In this document: positions 50,230-59,843 of the stretch, one piece after another | How positions within the stretch are numbered: the stretch's first letter is position 1 | Layout of the letters: each line of letters starts with the position of its first letter | Origin: JBBPZK01 sp965219175 | GTDB lineage: Bacteria > Actinomycetota > Rubrobacteria > Rubrobacterales > Rubrobacteraceae | Assembly (NCBI GenBank): GCA_965219175.1 | Contig: CBDCNI010000001.1 | Coordinates: forward strand, 3,286,001 to 3,350,000 | DNA: 64,000 nucleotides | Direction: 5' to 3' | Translations under genes and position numbers: made by a program | Notes under the pieces: generated by a model | The model's input: only the letters and a program-made list of their open reading frames with translations | Told to the model about the DNA's origin: nothing | Databases searched by the model: none

Positions 50230-51570
50230 TTAGTACAAGGCCGCTGCCGATGCGGCAACCTCCTCCGGCGAAAGCTCTCCGGCGATCCGGGCCTGCGCAC
50301 GCGCCACGGCTACGTGGGTACGCACCAGAGAATCGCCCAGCGCCTCTATAAGGACCTCATCTTCCTCCAGGGCATCCAGGGCCTCGTCCAGAGACGCGGG
50401 TAGCGGGTGGATGCCCCTGGAGGCGCGCTCCTCGTCACTCAGAGTCGCTGGATCCACCAGTACCGGCTCTCCAGGATCGAGGCCACGGTCCATCCCATCC
50501 ATCCCCGCCGCCAGAACAGCGGCGAGCGCGAGGTAAGGGTTCGCCGTGACGTCGACCGGCTTCAGCTCGATGTTCGCCGTTGCGGACTCTCTGCCGGCCA
50601 CGGGAGAGGCGAGCCTGACGGCGGCCTCCCTGTTGTCCAGGCCGTAGGCGGCATAGGCCGAGGACCACATGCCGGGGGCGAGGCGTTGGTAGGAGTTGGG
50701 GCTCGGCGCGGTGAACGCCATGATGGCGGAGATGTGCTCCAGTAAGCCACCCACGAAGCCCAAGCCCAGCTTACTCAAAGCTCCGGAGCCATCGAAGAGC
50801 ACCGGGGCCTCGTCTTCGTAGAGGCTGACGTGCAGGTGGTGGCCGTTGCCGGCTTGATCCAGGTACGGTTTCGGGGCCATCGTGACCTCGAGACCCATCC
50901 GGTGGGCCACACCACGTATCGTTTCCAAGACCATCACGCGCCTGTCCGCCGCGAGAAGGGCCTCGTCTTCTCCCACGGAGAGCTCCAGGTTCCCGTGACC
51001 TACTTCAGCGTGACACTGTTCCGGCCGGATGCCCATCTCCGTCAGCGTCTCCGCCAGTTCGGCGATAAAGTCAGCCGCCGGGGTCAACGCGAAGCTCGTC
51101 GCGTACGGGGTCCTGTCCAGCGGTCCCTCGGGTCCGCGCGCGTAGAACTCGGCCTCGTAGGAGGCGAGCGACCTATACCCTCTCTCGGAGAGCCGCCCGA
51201 GCAACCGCCTGAGGGCGCTCCTGGGGCATCCCTCCCACGGCGTGCTCGCGTCCGGCTCTCTCATGTCGCAGCAAACCATCGCCTGGCCGCGGGCAAACGG
51301 CAGTGGCGTGAGAGTAGAAGGGTCCGGGACCAGCCGGCACTCCCCCACCGGACCCAACCCCGACTCCGCGCGCAGCATCCCGCTCGGATCCAGCGCCAGA
51401 ACGCCCTTCGCGAGACCGACCCCGGCTTTCGCCCTCCTAGAAAAGCCATCTCTGTGGACAGCTTTCGATTTCGGGATGCCGGCGTGGTCCACGAACACGA
51501 ACCGGACCCACAGAGTATCCTCCGGCAACTGCCATGGCATGTTTTCCCGCGCTTCTCGCTCGGCCTGCAT
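50230..51570 (-). CDS. Glutamine-synthetase-like ligase (gamma-glutamyl-amine type)
   Basis: A type I GS-fold protein of 446 residues: catalytic-domain marks AEFY (about 147-150), HAEVGHGNLELS (about 187-198), the GNGHHLHVS loop (about 242-250), NREAAVRLAS and the ELKP.D region. The regulatory adenylylation Tyr motif (NLY.LP) of housekeeping GlnA is not present; the matching place reads LALAAVLAAGMDG. With amine permeases and FluG-like amidohydrolase around it, glutamylation of an amine (PuuA/GlnA3-like) is more likely than ammonia assimilation. AGGAGGG precedes the ATG. Confidence 0.87.
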   Translation of the reverse strand: MQAEREARENMPWQLPEDTLWVRFVFVDHAGIPKSKAVHRDGFSRRAKAGVGLAKGVLALDPSGMLRAESGLGPVGECRLVPDPSTLTPLPFARGQAMVCCDMREPDASTPWEGCPRSALRRLLGRLSERGYRSLASYEAEFYARGPEGPLDRTPYATSFALTPAADFIAELAETLTEMGIRPEQCHAEVGHGNLELSVGEDEALLAADRRVMVLETIRGVAHRMGLEVTMAPKPYLDQAGNGHHLHVSLYEDEAPVLFDGSGALSKLGLGFVGGLLEHISAIMAFTAPSPNSYQRLAPGMWSSAYAAYGLDNREAAVRLASPVAGRESATANIELKPVDVTANPYLALAAVLAAGMDGMDRGLDPGEPVLVDPATLSDEERASRGIHPLPASLDEALDALEEDEVLIEALGDSLVRTHVAVARAQARIAGELSPEEVAASAAALY

Positions 51571-51699
51571 TACACCCTCCTGGGTCTAACTAGACATCTG
51601 TTTCTTCCACAACGGTAAGTCCAATATCCCACGCCGCGAGCTTTCTTGCCATGGCGTTCCTCTCCTACGCAGTCCGCACGCGGCACGGTCTGCTCGTCG

Positions 51700-53190
51700 T
51701 CAACCTCCCGGCCCCGAGCCGGCTTCTGTGGTAAGGCCCTCCTCGGCCATCAGCTTCCGGCCGGCCCGCTGCGTTGCGGCGTTGCGCACGAACGTGATGA
51801 GGACCCCGACAACTACCCAGACTGCGGCGATGATCGGGTACCACGCCGCCGCGTCGGTCGGATAAGGGTAGACGTTGCGCAAGAGCGTATAGCCGATGAC
51901 GAGTAGCGCCAGGATCGGCACGAAGACCTCCCAGACGGCGACTTGACGCTCACCCGAGAAAAACAAAAGCTTCGCGGCCCCGATGGTCGCGAGCGCGTAC
52001 ACGAGCAGTAGGATCAGGGTGCCGATAGTTCCCGAGGCCACGAACAGGTCAAACGGCTTGACGCCGAACACGAACCAGCTAAAGGCGACGATGGCATAAG
52101 AGACGATAACAACGCCGGCCGTGGACCGGGCCGGGACACCACTCCTGGAGGAGACGGTGCCCAGGGAGGCCGGCCCCACCTCGTCACGCGAAAGCGCATA
52201 AAGCAGCCGGGCGGCCCCAACGATGCACGCCAGTCCTCCTCCAAAGGCGCTGACAGCTGCCCCAATGGTGATTACCTCACCGACCCATCCAGCGACGAAC
52301 TGTCTGCCGAGGTCTCCGAGCAGAGAGTCCGACGCGATAAAGTTCTTGACGCCGCTGGCGCTCGTACCGAATCCCATTACCTCGACGGCGGTGACGAATA
52401 CAAAATACAGCCCACCGAAGATGGCGACGCCAAGGATTGCACGCGGGATGTCGCGCCGAGGCTCTTGTGCTTCCTCGCCCAATGTCGAGGCAGCCTCGAA
52501 TCCGGCAAAAGAGAGGAATCCAAACACCACGCCCAGGAAAACCGACGAAGTACCAGTTCCGCTGGGTATCGAGAACACCGAGAAGTTAATGCCGTTGCCA
52601 TTCGGAGCCGTACCGTTAGCCAGCTTTACGAGCACGATAATGCTAACGATCAGGATAAGCGCAACAGTGGTTCCCTCGATAGCCAAGAGCACCCGTGTTC
52701 CCTCCCGAACATTTGAAGCTGCGAGCGCCCATATACCGGCGAGAGCGACGGCGCCTACAAGGAACGGCGCCCAATCCGGTTGGTTCTTCCAGATGCCCAA
52801 AGCATTGAGAAAGTCTGCGCCGAAGATACCCGCAGCGGTGGAGGTAACAACGCCGTAGAAAGTGTACGTGCCGATCAGCGCCCATCCGGAGATAACACCC
52901 GCCCGCGGACCCAGCGTCGCACCGACGAAGCTGTACACACTGCCGGCGTGGTTGAAACGCTGGGTGAGGCGGACGAAAGTCCAGGCTATGAGTAGGACGC
53001 CGACTGTCGCCAGCGCGAATGCAAGGGGAACGGCTCGCCCGATAGTTCCGGCGGTACCCTGCGGGTTGATGTTGGCGGCCATGGAAGGCGCCATCAGCGC
53101 CAGCGAGATGCCGACCGCCTCCCACAGGCGCAGCTCGCGTCGCAAGCCTGGCTTGTCCGTACCGCCGGTGTCGTTCACTTTGGTGGTCAT
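51700..53190 (-). CDS. APC-family amino-acid/amine permease
   Basis: A 496-residue protein with about 12 hydrophobic helices. The first helix begins LWEAVGISLALMAPS, with GxG-like flexibility, and FAGFEAASTLGEEAQEPRRDIPRAI marks helix 6 and the following loop of APC permeases. The ATG at 53190 with GAGGGAGGG upstream is chosen. It probably imports the amine handled by the ligase. Confidence 0.88.
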   Translation of the reverse strand: MTTKVNDTGGTDKPGLRRELRLWEAVGISLALMAPSMAANINPQGTAGTIGRAVPLAFALATVGVLLIAWTFVRLTQRFNHAGSVYSFVGATLGPRAGVISGWALIGTYTFYGVVTSTAAGIFGADFLNALGIWKNQPDWAPFLVGAVALAGIWALAASNVREGTRVLLAIEGTTVALILIVSIIVLVKLANGTAPNGNGINFSVFSIPSGTGTSSVFLGVVFGFLSFAGFEAASTLGEEAQEPRRDIPRAILGVAIFGGLYFVFVTAVEVMGFGTSASGVKNFIASDSLLGDLGRQFVAGWVGEVITIGAAVSAFGGGLACIVGAARLLYALSRDEVGPASLGTVSSRSGVPARSTAGVVIVSYAIVAFSWFVFGVKPFDLFVASGTIGTLILLLVYALATIGAAKLLFFSGERQVAVWEVFVPILALLVIGYTLLRNVYPYPTDAAAWYPIIAAVWVVVGVLITFVRNAATQRAGRKLMAEEGLTTEAGSGPGG

Positions 53191-53208
53191 AATCCCTCCC
53201 TCGGACAC

Positions 53209-53609
53209 ATGCTGAATACTGCCCTCAAGTTATCTCCCTACTATTGCCCGAGTCCTGGTCTTACTCAAAGCCCTCAGGTCACCACGTTCATCACCATGCT
53301 CTCCTTTGGCGCGAAGTTTGCTGACAGCCACTCTAACCCCAACGGCATACTTGCCGCAACGGTAGCGGTGAGAGCGAACCCAAGCAATGGTCTTACGGCC
53401 AAAGATCCCAGCAGCCCGGACTACGACTGTTAGCCGGTTGTCGAAGCGTCGTCCGAGGTTTGCCGGACGATTTTGTCGTTGTTTGAGCGTCAACCGCGCC
53501 AACATAGTCTTCTTCAAAGCTGTCCTTTGCTCGTGGTCGGTCTCGATGATCACACCCGGCCGGCGACACCGCGCGCAACCTCGAACCGCCCGCCGAAATC
53601 CGGAGCCAT
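53209..53609. other. Intergenic region with possible coding remnant
   Basis: No supported gene. One minus-strand frame (about 53400-53260) reads a natural-looking hydrophobic tail, LLGSLAVRPLLGFALTATV and EWLSANFAPKESMVM, without a start codon. It could be the end of a deleted membrane or transport gene; the family is not recognised. Confidence 0.3.
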
Positions 53610-54227
53610 CTATACGGAAGGAGCCGTCGAGGTGTCGTGGCCTTCGAGCGCCTGCTCACTTGCCTGCACTTTCCGGCGTTCGGAGCCGACGTCGAGTGAG
53701 CGGGTGAGCAGATAGTAGCTACCGCCGGAGACTACCAGACCGACGAGCCAGGCGACGTCGACGCCCTGGAGGACGTTGCCTAGAGGGCCGGTCCATATGT
53801 TGGGGAGCACGAAGAACGGAACGCTCGCGATAAAGCCGAGGAGGAAGGCGGAGATGCCGCGCGAGCCCCACGTACCGTACAAGCCGTCGGTGATGAACAG
53901 GTCGGTGATCGCATACCGGCCGTGCCGGACGAAGAAATAGTCGACGAGGTTGACCGCCGTCCACGGCGCGAGAAGATAGAGCATCATGATGAGCGTCGAG
54001 GAGAGCGTGGCGATGGCGTTCGCCGAGATGGCGAGCGACACCACGGTCCAGAGAGCGGCGAGCGCGAGGATGGTAAAGAACTGGAAGTTGCCCAGAAACC
54101 AGAACGGCCCCTGGTGCCAGACTTTCCCGTGGCGCTCATCCTCCGGGACGTAGTCGATGGAGCGTTGCTCTATCCCGAGCCCCAAACCGCCCTGCTTCTC
54201 CACGCCGCGCTCCGCTTCTTTCGCCAC
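53610..54227 (-). pseudogene. NCS1 purine/allantoin permease with internal deletion
   Basis: The first 55 or so residues (IEQRSIDYVPEDERHG, WHQGPFWFLGNFQF) are the start of an NCS1 (cytosine/allantoin-type) permease. They are joined in frame to its last third (LLAPWTAVNLVDYFFVRHG, DGLYGTWGSRGISAF). About 280 residues, covering helices 2 to 8, are missing relative to the usual length near 500. The frame is intact, but transport seems impossible, so I call it a pseudogene; a short membrane protein may still be made. Confidence 0.75.
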
Positions 54228-54242
54228 TCAGCCCTCCGTTCT

Positions 54243-55067
54243 CTAAACCGTCCGGTTCTCGTGTTTTGTCCGTTCCGCCATCATTACGGGCAGGGGCTCC
54301 CGCATCTCCCTTAAGTAATCCGGCCTCAGGTTCTCCGGTCTGTCTATGCTCCTTGTGGAGAGGTCTATTTGATCCTGAATCACCTCCCCCGAAGCGCCGG
54401 TCCCTGCAAGACGTTCCCCGTCCGACGAGACGAGCATGCTGCCGCCGGCGAAGGTGAATTCTTCTCCCTCCCCGACCTGGTTGACGTACACGGGCGGCAC
54501 ACTGTTCTCAAGGGCTCGGGAGGTGGCGAAAACGTGATGGTCGCGTCCGAAGGGGTCCATATTCGCGGAGATGGTCACGAAGAGGTCGGCGCCGGCCTCC
54601 GCGAGGGCGCGCGGCACTTCGGGGAACTCGACGTCGAAGCAGATCATGAGCCCCACTTTCACGCCGTCGAAGTCCAAGAGCACAAGCTCGTCTCCGGCAA
54701 CGAACACCTCCCGCTCGCTACCGAACAGGTGCGTCTTCCGGTAAGAGCCCGCCACGTTGCCGCCCCGGTCGATACAGATGGCCGAGTTGGCGACCCCGCC
54801 GGATACGCGCTCCGGCGCGCCGAAGACCACGGCGGTCGAGTTCTCCCCGGCGAGACGAGCGATGGCGTCCACCTCCGGCCCGTCGAGGTCGATGGCAAGT
54901 TCCTCCGGCCTGTCCGTCGTATACCCGCTCAGAAACAACTCCGGGAAGACGACCAGGTCTGCTTCCGGGTGATCGGTGATTATCTTGCCCATGGTTTCCA
55001 GATTCTCGATCGGCCGGCGTAACTGCGGTCTCAATTGCGCCAGAACCAGGTTCATTACTCCAGACAT
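54243..55067 (-). CDS. Nitrilase-superfamily amidohydrolase
   Basis: A carbon-nitrogen hydrolase of 274 residues with the Glu-Lys-Cys triad complete: Glu43 (FPELFLSGY), Lys111 (YRKTHLFG) and Cys143 (MICFDVEFPE). The family's N-carbamoyl-amine, omega-amidase and aliphatic-amidase members look alike, so the substrate is open. Beside ureohydrolases and amine permeases, hydrolysis of an N-carbamoyl or amide derivative of an amine is likely. A GAAGGGAG site precedes the ATG. Confidence 0.88.
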   Translation of the reverse strand: MSGVMNLVLAQLRPQLRRPIENLETMGKIITDHPEADLVVFPELFLSGYTTDRPEELAIDLDGPEVDAIARLAGENSTAVVFGAPERVSGGVANSAICIDRGGNVAGSYRKTHLFGSEREVFVAGDELVLLDFDGVKVGLMICFDVEFPEVPRALAEAGADLFVTISANMDPFGRDHHVFATSRALENSVPPVYVNQVGEGEEFTFAGGSMLVSSDGERLAGTGASGEVIQDQIDLSTRSIDRPENLRPDYLREMREPLPVMMAERTKHENRTV

Positions 55068-55139
55068 CCAGGTGCTCCCTTCTTTCTCTGTTCGGGTTTT
55101 GGACGCTCTCGTGAATGGTAGACGAACGAACTGTACTCA

Positions 55140-56498
55140 CTACTCACCGGAGACAGCCACCTCCTCGTCGATGCTCATCTGGGGCACGGCCTTGCGGAAG
55201 CCGCGGGTGAGCCAGGCCAGCAGGATCAGGCCTATCGCCAGCCAGACCACACCGATGATCTTGGCGTTGGCGTCCAGGTTCAGCAGCAAGTAGAAGTCTA
55301 TAACCGCCCCGGCGAGCGGCAGCACTATCCACCCGAGTATCGCGAGGACGCCTTGCGGCCGGTTGCGCAAGAAGTGCATGATCATGCTGAGGTTGACCAA
55401 CGTGAACGCGCTAAACGCGCCGAAGTTGATAAACGAAGTCGATGTTGTGACGTCGAGGAACAGCGCCGCCAGGCCGACGAGGCCGATCAGCGCTATCCCG
55501 AATACCGGGGTGCGCAGTCGCGGCTGGACGTAGCCGAAGATTCGGCGGGGCAACACACCGTCGCGCCCCATCGCATACAACAGACGCGAGGAAGTGGCCT
55601 GAATAGCCAACCCGGCGGCGAACTGGGCGATGATCAGGCTGGACAAGAAGAACGCGGAGAACAGGTTGCCGCCGATCTGCTTGGCTATCTCCAGCGACGC
55701 GGTATCCGTGTTGGCGAAGTTAGCGCCCGGATGGACCAACTGCGCCGCGTAGGAGACGATCATGAACAACGCGCCGACGAACAGGATGATGATCAGGACG
55801 GCGCGCGGCATCGTGCGTCGCGGGTCGCGCGTCTCCTCGGTGAGCGTGGTGACGGCGTCGAACCCGATGAAAGAATAGGCTGCGAGGGCGGCGCCGGCTG
55901 CGATGGCGGCCGTTGTGGTGTCCTGGTTCCAGAAAGGACTCAACAGGCCGGCCCCGGTGTCTCCCTTAACGAAGGTCGCGATGCTCAACGCCACGAAGAT
56001 GCCCAGCACGAGCAACTGGAACGCCACGAGCAGGTAGTTGACCCCGGCGGTGATCCTGATGCCGATCACGTTGAGGATAGTGGTAATGAGGACGAAGGCT
56101 ATGATCCAAACGTATGTCGGGACTCCTGGAAGCTGCGACGATAGATAAGCCGCGCCGATCAGCCACGCCACCATCGGGAGGAAGAAGTAGTCGAGCAGGA
56201 TGACCCATCCCGCGAGGAAACCGAGGTGCGGCGTCATCTCTTTCCCGACGTAAGTATAGGCTGAACCTGACGTCGAATGTACGGAGGCCATCCGGCCGTA
56301 GCTATACGCGGTGAACACCATGGCGATAAGCGTGACCAGGTAGGCGGTCGGCACGGTCCCGTTGGACTGCTCGGAGACGACCCCGAGTGTTGCCAGCACT
56401 ATCAGCGGGGTAGTGTACGCCACCCCGATAGACACGACCGACCCGAGACCCAGCGTGCGCTCCAGGCCCGACGACCGCCCCTGACTACTATCCGTCAT
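55140..56498 (-). CDS. APC-family permease (PuuP-like)
   Basis: A 452-residue, 12-helix APC permease: LGLGSVVSIGVAYTTPL in helix 1, FIGFDAVTTLTEETRDPRRTMPRAV at helix 6. (The second is the consensus APC motif; shorter pieces are FIGFDAV and ETRDPRRTMP.) Proteins of this form import putrescine and other amines. AGGAGGGG precedes the ATG. Confidence 0.87.
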   Translation of the reverse strand: MTDSSQGRSSGLERTLGLGSVVSIGVAYTTPLIVLATLGVVSEQSNGTVPTAYLVTLIAMVFTAYSYGRMASVHSTSGSAYTYVGKEMTPHLGFLAGWVILLDYFFLPMVAWLIGAAYLSSQLPGVPTYVWIIAFVLITTILNVIGIRITAGVNYLLVAFQLLVLGIFVALSIATFVKGDTGAGLLSPFWNQDTTTAAIAAGAALAAYSFIGFDAVTTLTEETRDPRRTMPRAVLIIILFVGALFMIVSYAAQLVHPGANFANTDTASLEIAKQIGGNLFSAFFLSSLIIAQFAAGLAIQATSSRLLYAMGRDGVLPRRIFGYVQPRLRTPVFGIALIGLVGLAALFLDVTTSTSFINFGAFSAFTLVNLSMIMHFLRNRPQGVLAILGWIVLPLAGAVIDFYLLLNLDANAKIIGVVWLAIGLILLAWLTRGFRKAVPQMSIDEEVAVSGE

Positions 56499-56540
56499 AT
56501 TCTTCCCCTCCTCGTAGACTTTTGTCTGGCGTTCGGCAAC

Positions 56541-57518
56541 TCATCTCCTGGATCCAGCATGAAAGGCGAGGGCGTCCATGATGATGCGCACAGCTGTAGT
56601 CGAGGTGACGTTCGTGGGGTCGAGGGTGGGAGCCACCTCCACCAGGTCCATGCCGACGAGCCCGCGCGAAGCCACGCCCCGCACCAGCGTGAGGACCTCC
56701 CGGCTCGTGAGGCCGCCCGTACCTGGTACGCCCGTGCCGGGGGCGTAGGCGCCATCGAGGGCGTCGATGTCGACGCTGAGGTAGGTCCCGTCCGTGCCGC
56801 CGTCCGTCGCCTCCAGGGTTCGCCGGAGAGCGGTTTCGATCCCGCTCTCCCAGATGTCTTCCAGCCAGATCACCTCGATGCCCCGCTCCCGGCAGTACGC
56901 GAGCTCGCTCCTCGGGTTGAGCCAGCCCGTGGCCCCGACTATGGCGATGTTCTCGGGCGGGAACCCGGCGTCCACCGCGCGGGTGATCGGGCAGCAGTGA
57001 TTTAGTTCTTCGCCGCCGACGTCGGAAGCGGTGTCGAGGTGTGAGTCGATCAGGACGAGCGCCGGGTTCGAGCAGTGTCCGGCCACCGCCCGCACCGCCG
57101 GTATCGTCACGGAATGATCTCCGCCCAACGTAACAGGCGTCGCCCCGGCGGCGAGGATGTTCACGATATCCTGCTGGGCGACCGCGAAGGTCTTCTCGGC
57201 GTTGGCGAGCGTGGTGGCGGTGTCACCACAATCGACGGGGTTGAGTGCCTCGATAAGGTCGATATCCAGGGTCGCGTTGTAGGTGAGCGCCTGCAGAGAC
57301 GCTTCACGGATGCCGCGCGGCCCGTAGTTGGCTCCCGAGCGGCTGATAACCGTCGAGTCCCAGGGGATTCCGTAGATCGCGGCTCCTGCCCCAAAGTCGG
57401 ACAGTTCTTCGGTGCTTGGCGGCACGTGTGGGAGCCTCAAGAAAGAGCTTGCCAGCCCCGCGTGGAGCAAGGTAGACCACATCGTGGAGTCCGCGTTGTT
57501 CTGTCCGGCATCGCTCAA
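56541..57518 (-). CDS. Ureohydrolase (agmatinase/guanidino-acid hydrolase family)
   Basis: A 325-residue Mn-dependent ureohydrolase: GGDHS (132-136), DSHLDT (158-163) and SVDIDALD (248-255) supply the metal-binding His and Asp residues. The loop usually reading NHG is NHCC (about 173-176), a substitution near the substrate pocket. The TTG start has AAGGAGC 6 bases upstream and lies just after the deacetylase... gene order is ureohydrolase downstream of the deacetylase on the minus strand. It would release urea from a guanidino compound. Confidence 0.87.
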   Translation of the reverse strand: MSDAGQNNADSTMWSTLLHAGLASSFLRLPHVPPSTEELSDFGAGAAIYGIPWDSTVISRSGANYGPRGIREASLQALTYNATLDIDLIEALNPVDCGDTATTLANAEKTFAVAQQDIVNILAAGATPVTLGGDHSVTIPAVRAVAGHCSNPALVLIDSHLDTASDVGGEELNHCCPITRAVDAGFPPENIAIVGATGWLNPRSELAYCRERGIEVIWLEDIWESGIETALRRTLEATDGGTDGTYLSVDIDALDGAYAPGTGVPGTGGLTSREVLTLVRGVASRGLVGMDLVEVAPTLDPTNVTSTTAVRIIMDALAFHAGSRR

Positions 57519-57519
57519 T

Positions 57520-58368
57520 TCAGGCTCCTTGCGTAGGGGATTGCAGGATCCGGCCCGCCAGCAGATCCGCCCGCGAGAATCGCACGTCGCCGCGTTCTTT
57601 GGCGAACTCGATAAACTCTCCGATGGCCCGGACGCGAGAGGGTCGACCGCTTAAAAACGGGTGGCAGGCCAGGACGCACAGGGAGTTGGTGCGGCGCATC
57701 GCGTCCAGCTCGGAGGTCCAAATCTCAACTACCTTCCGCGGGCTCTCTATACGCTGGCCGATGTCCGGTTCGGGCAGGAAAGCGTACTGCTCCCAGTCGT
57801 CGAGCGACCAGTGTACCGGCAGTTCGGCGACTTCCCCTGCGGCCGTCGAGAGCCGGTACGGACGGTCATCGTCCATCAGGGAGGAGTCGTAGTGGAGGCC
57901 GTAGCTCCCGAGGAAGTCAAGGGTTGTCCGGGTGAGACGCCAGTACGGCGCCCGGTAGCCGAGGGGTTCTACACCGAGTTTGTCGAGGGCTTCCAGACCA
58001 GCCTCCAGGTCCCGGCGCTGCCCGGCTTCGTCCATGTCCGGCAACACGCGGTGAGAGTAGCCGTGCAAGGCCACCTCGTGCCCGGCTTCGAGGATCCCCT
58101 CCACGGTACCGGGCCAGCGTTCGGCGGTGACGCCCGGCACGAAGAAGGTGCCCTCGACGCCGTGGTCGCGGAGGAGGTCCAGGATGCGCGGGACACCCAC
58201 CCTCGGTCCGTAGGACTGGTGAGACATGGCGGAGAGGTCCTCGGCGTACCTTTCGTCCTCCGCGAGGATTGGCGACTCGGCGTCCACATCGAAAGAGAGC
58301 ACGGCGACAGCGGCGGCGCCTCCCAGCCAGTCTCCTGAAGGCGGCCTTCTTTCCGGATAGCTCACCAT
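57520..58368 (-). CDS. NodB-type polysaccharide deacetylase family protein
   Basis: A 282-residue NodB-fold protein without signal peptide: catalytic/metal Asp in SFDVDAES (about 25-32), HGYSHR (His102, His106) and RAPYW (about 147). Cytoplasmic members of this group include PuuE-type allantoinases, and so an amide-bond hydrolase acting on a small molecule is more likely than a cell-wall enzyme. The ATG at 58368 overlaps the end of the SDR gene and has GAGGGGTG upstream. Confidence 0.85.
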   Translation of the reverse strand: MVSYPERRPPSGDWLGGAAAVAVLSFDVDAESPILAEDERYAEDLSAMSHQSYGPRVGVPRILDLLRDHGVEGTFFVPGVTAERWPGTVEGILEAGHEVALHGYSHRVLPDMDEAGQRRDLEAGLEALDKLGVEPLGYRAPYWRLTRTTLDFLGSYGLHYDSSLMDDDRPYRLSTAAGEVAELPVHWSLDDWEQYAFLPEPDIGQRIESPRKVVEIWTSELDAMRRTNSLCVLACHPFLSGRPSRVRAIGEFIEFAKERGDVRFSRADLLAGRILQSPTQGA

Positions 58369-59138
58369 GCGCCACCCCTCGTGGTGCCACCGTTGGGCTG
58401 CACGACCTGGCCGACGAGGGCGGCCGACTCTTTCCTGGCGAAGAACGCGACCGTGGCCGCTATGTCCTCGGGGCGTCCGATGCGTCCGAGGGGGGTTTCG
58501 GCGGCGTAGCGGGCCTTTATCTCTTCGAGCGGCACGTCGGCGTCGCGGGCGTCCACCTCCAACTGGGGGGTGTCCGTCACGCCGGGGGAGATCACGTTCG
58601 TGATGATATTCTCTGGGGCCAGCTCGCGGCCGAGGGTCTTGCCGAGAGAGATGAGACCCGCTTTCGAGGCGGAATACGCCGTGGCGTTGGGCCACCCGAT
58701 GACGCCCCACTCTGAACTTATAATGATGATGCGTCCGCCCCCGAGACGGCGCATGCCGGGCAGAGCCGCCCGCACCAGGTAGAAGCTTCCGGAAAGGTTA
58801 GTGTCCACTTGCCTCCACCAGTCAACCTCGTCCTGCTCCAGAAAGGCCCCCATGGACATGTAGGCGGCGTTGGAGACTAGTATCCTCACTGGCCCGGAGT
58901 CAGCTTCGATACGGTTCACCATATCTTCCACGGCTTTCGGGTCCGAGACATCCGCAACCGCCGCGACTCCGCCGCAGGACTCGGCGACCTCTTCGAGCGC
59001 CTCCGAAGGCTCGCGGTCGTTGACGAACACCGTAGCCCCGTCGGCGGCGAGCCGGAGGGCTGTGGCCCGGCCGATACCCTGGGCGGCGCCGGTGACCAGG
59101 GCGACGGTACCTTCCAGGGGACGGCCCTCCAAGGACAT
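58362..59138 (-). CDS. Short-chain dehydrogenase/reductase
   Basis: A 258-residue SDR: TGAAQGIG near the N-terminus, SNAAY in place of the usual NNAG, Ser in ISSEWG and catalytic YSASK. The start shares one base with the stop of the next upstream SDR (TGATG), so the two are coupled. Confidence 0.87.
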   Translation of the reverse strand: MSLEGRPLEGTVALVTGAAQGIGRATALRLAADGATVFVNDREPSEALEEVAESCGGVAAVADVSDPKAVEDMVNRIEADSGPVRILVSNAAYMSMGAFLEQDEVDWWRQVDTNLSGSFYLVRAALPGMRRLGGGRIIIISSEWGVIGWPNATAYSASKAGLISLGKTLGRELAPENIITNVISPGVTDTPQLEVDARDADVPLEEIKARYAAETPLGRIGRPEDIAATVAFFARKESAALVGQVVQPNGGTTRGGAW

Positions 59139-59839
59139 CAGATCACCGCCCCGGCATTCGGCGAGAGGACCTGCCCGCAGAAGTAGTCTCCTTCTTCCGC
59201 CAGAAAAAGTACCGTCTCGGCGACCTCCTCGGGGCGTACGAGCCGTCTCAGTGGCAGCGTCTCTAGAAAATCCGGGGCTCTCCAGGGCGAGTCCGAACTC
59301 AACAGCGGAGTATCAGTCGGACCTGGCGCGACGGAGTTGACCTTTATTCCCCTGTCCGCGACTTCAGCGGCGAGGCTCTTGGTGAAGCCGATGATCGCTC
59401 CCTTGGCGGCGGCGTAATGAGCGTCTTCGCCGCCACCACCCAGGGCCAACTCGGAGGAGATGGTTATTATGGTTCCGCGTCCGGCCTCCAGCATCCCCGG
59501 CAGCACGGCGGCGCAGGCGTTTCGGGTGCCGCCGAGGTGTACGGTGAGCATCTTCCGCCACCGGTCGTTCCCTATATCCGAGACTGGACACATCTCATAG
59601 TATCCGGCGACGGTGATGAGCAGGGAGATTGGTCCCAGCTCACGCGCCGCCCGCTCCACTGCCTCCCGTACGGCTTCGGCATCGGTCACGTCCGCGACGA
59701 GCGAGAGGTTGGTCTTCGACTCCCGGAGATCCAGGCCGGCGACCTTCCAGCCTCTCTCGGCGAGCCGGGCCGCCGTGGCGGCGCCGATGCCGCTCGCCGC
59801 TCCGGTAACGAGCGCGACCTGAGCACCTTCATCCGGCAT
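59138..59839 (-). CDS. Short-chain dehydrogenase/reductase
   Basis: A 233-residue SDR with TGAASGIG near the N-terminus, TVAGYYE in place of NNAG, ISSELA and YAAAK as the catalytic Tyr-Lys pair. The ATG at 59839 starts 4 bases after the permease stop. Being different in the NNAG position from the neighbouring SDR, it probably acts on another substrate in the same pathway. Confidence 0.85.
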   Translation of the reverse strand: MPDEGAQVALVTGAASGIGAATAARLAERGWKVAGLDLRESKTNLSLVADVTDAEAVREAVERAARELGPISLLITVAGYYEMCPVSDIGNDRWRKMLTVHLGGTRNACAAVLPGMLEAGRGTIITISSELALGGGGEDAHYAAAKGAIIGFTKSLAAEVADRGIKVNSVAPGPTDTPLLSSDSPWRAPDFLETLPLRRLVRPEEVAETVLFLAEEGDYFCGQVLSPNAGAVI

Positions 59840-59843
59840 ATCT

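Noticed and set aside
53230..53553. Minus-strand open frame of about 107 codons
   Set aside because: Basic composition without domain; a different frame of the same strand looks more natural over part of it, and no ribosome site is present.
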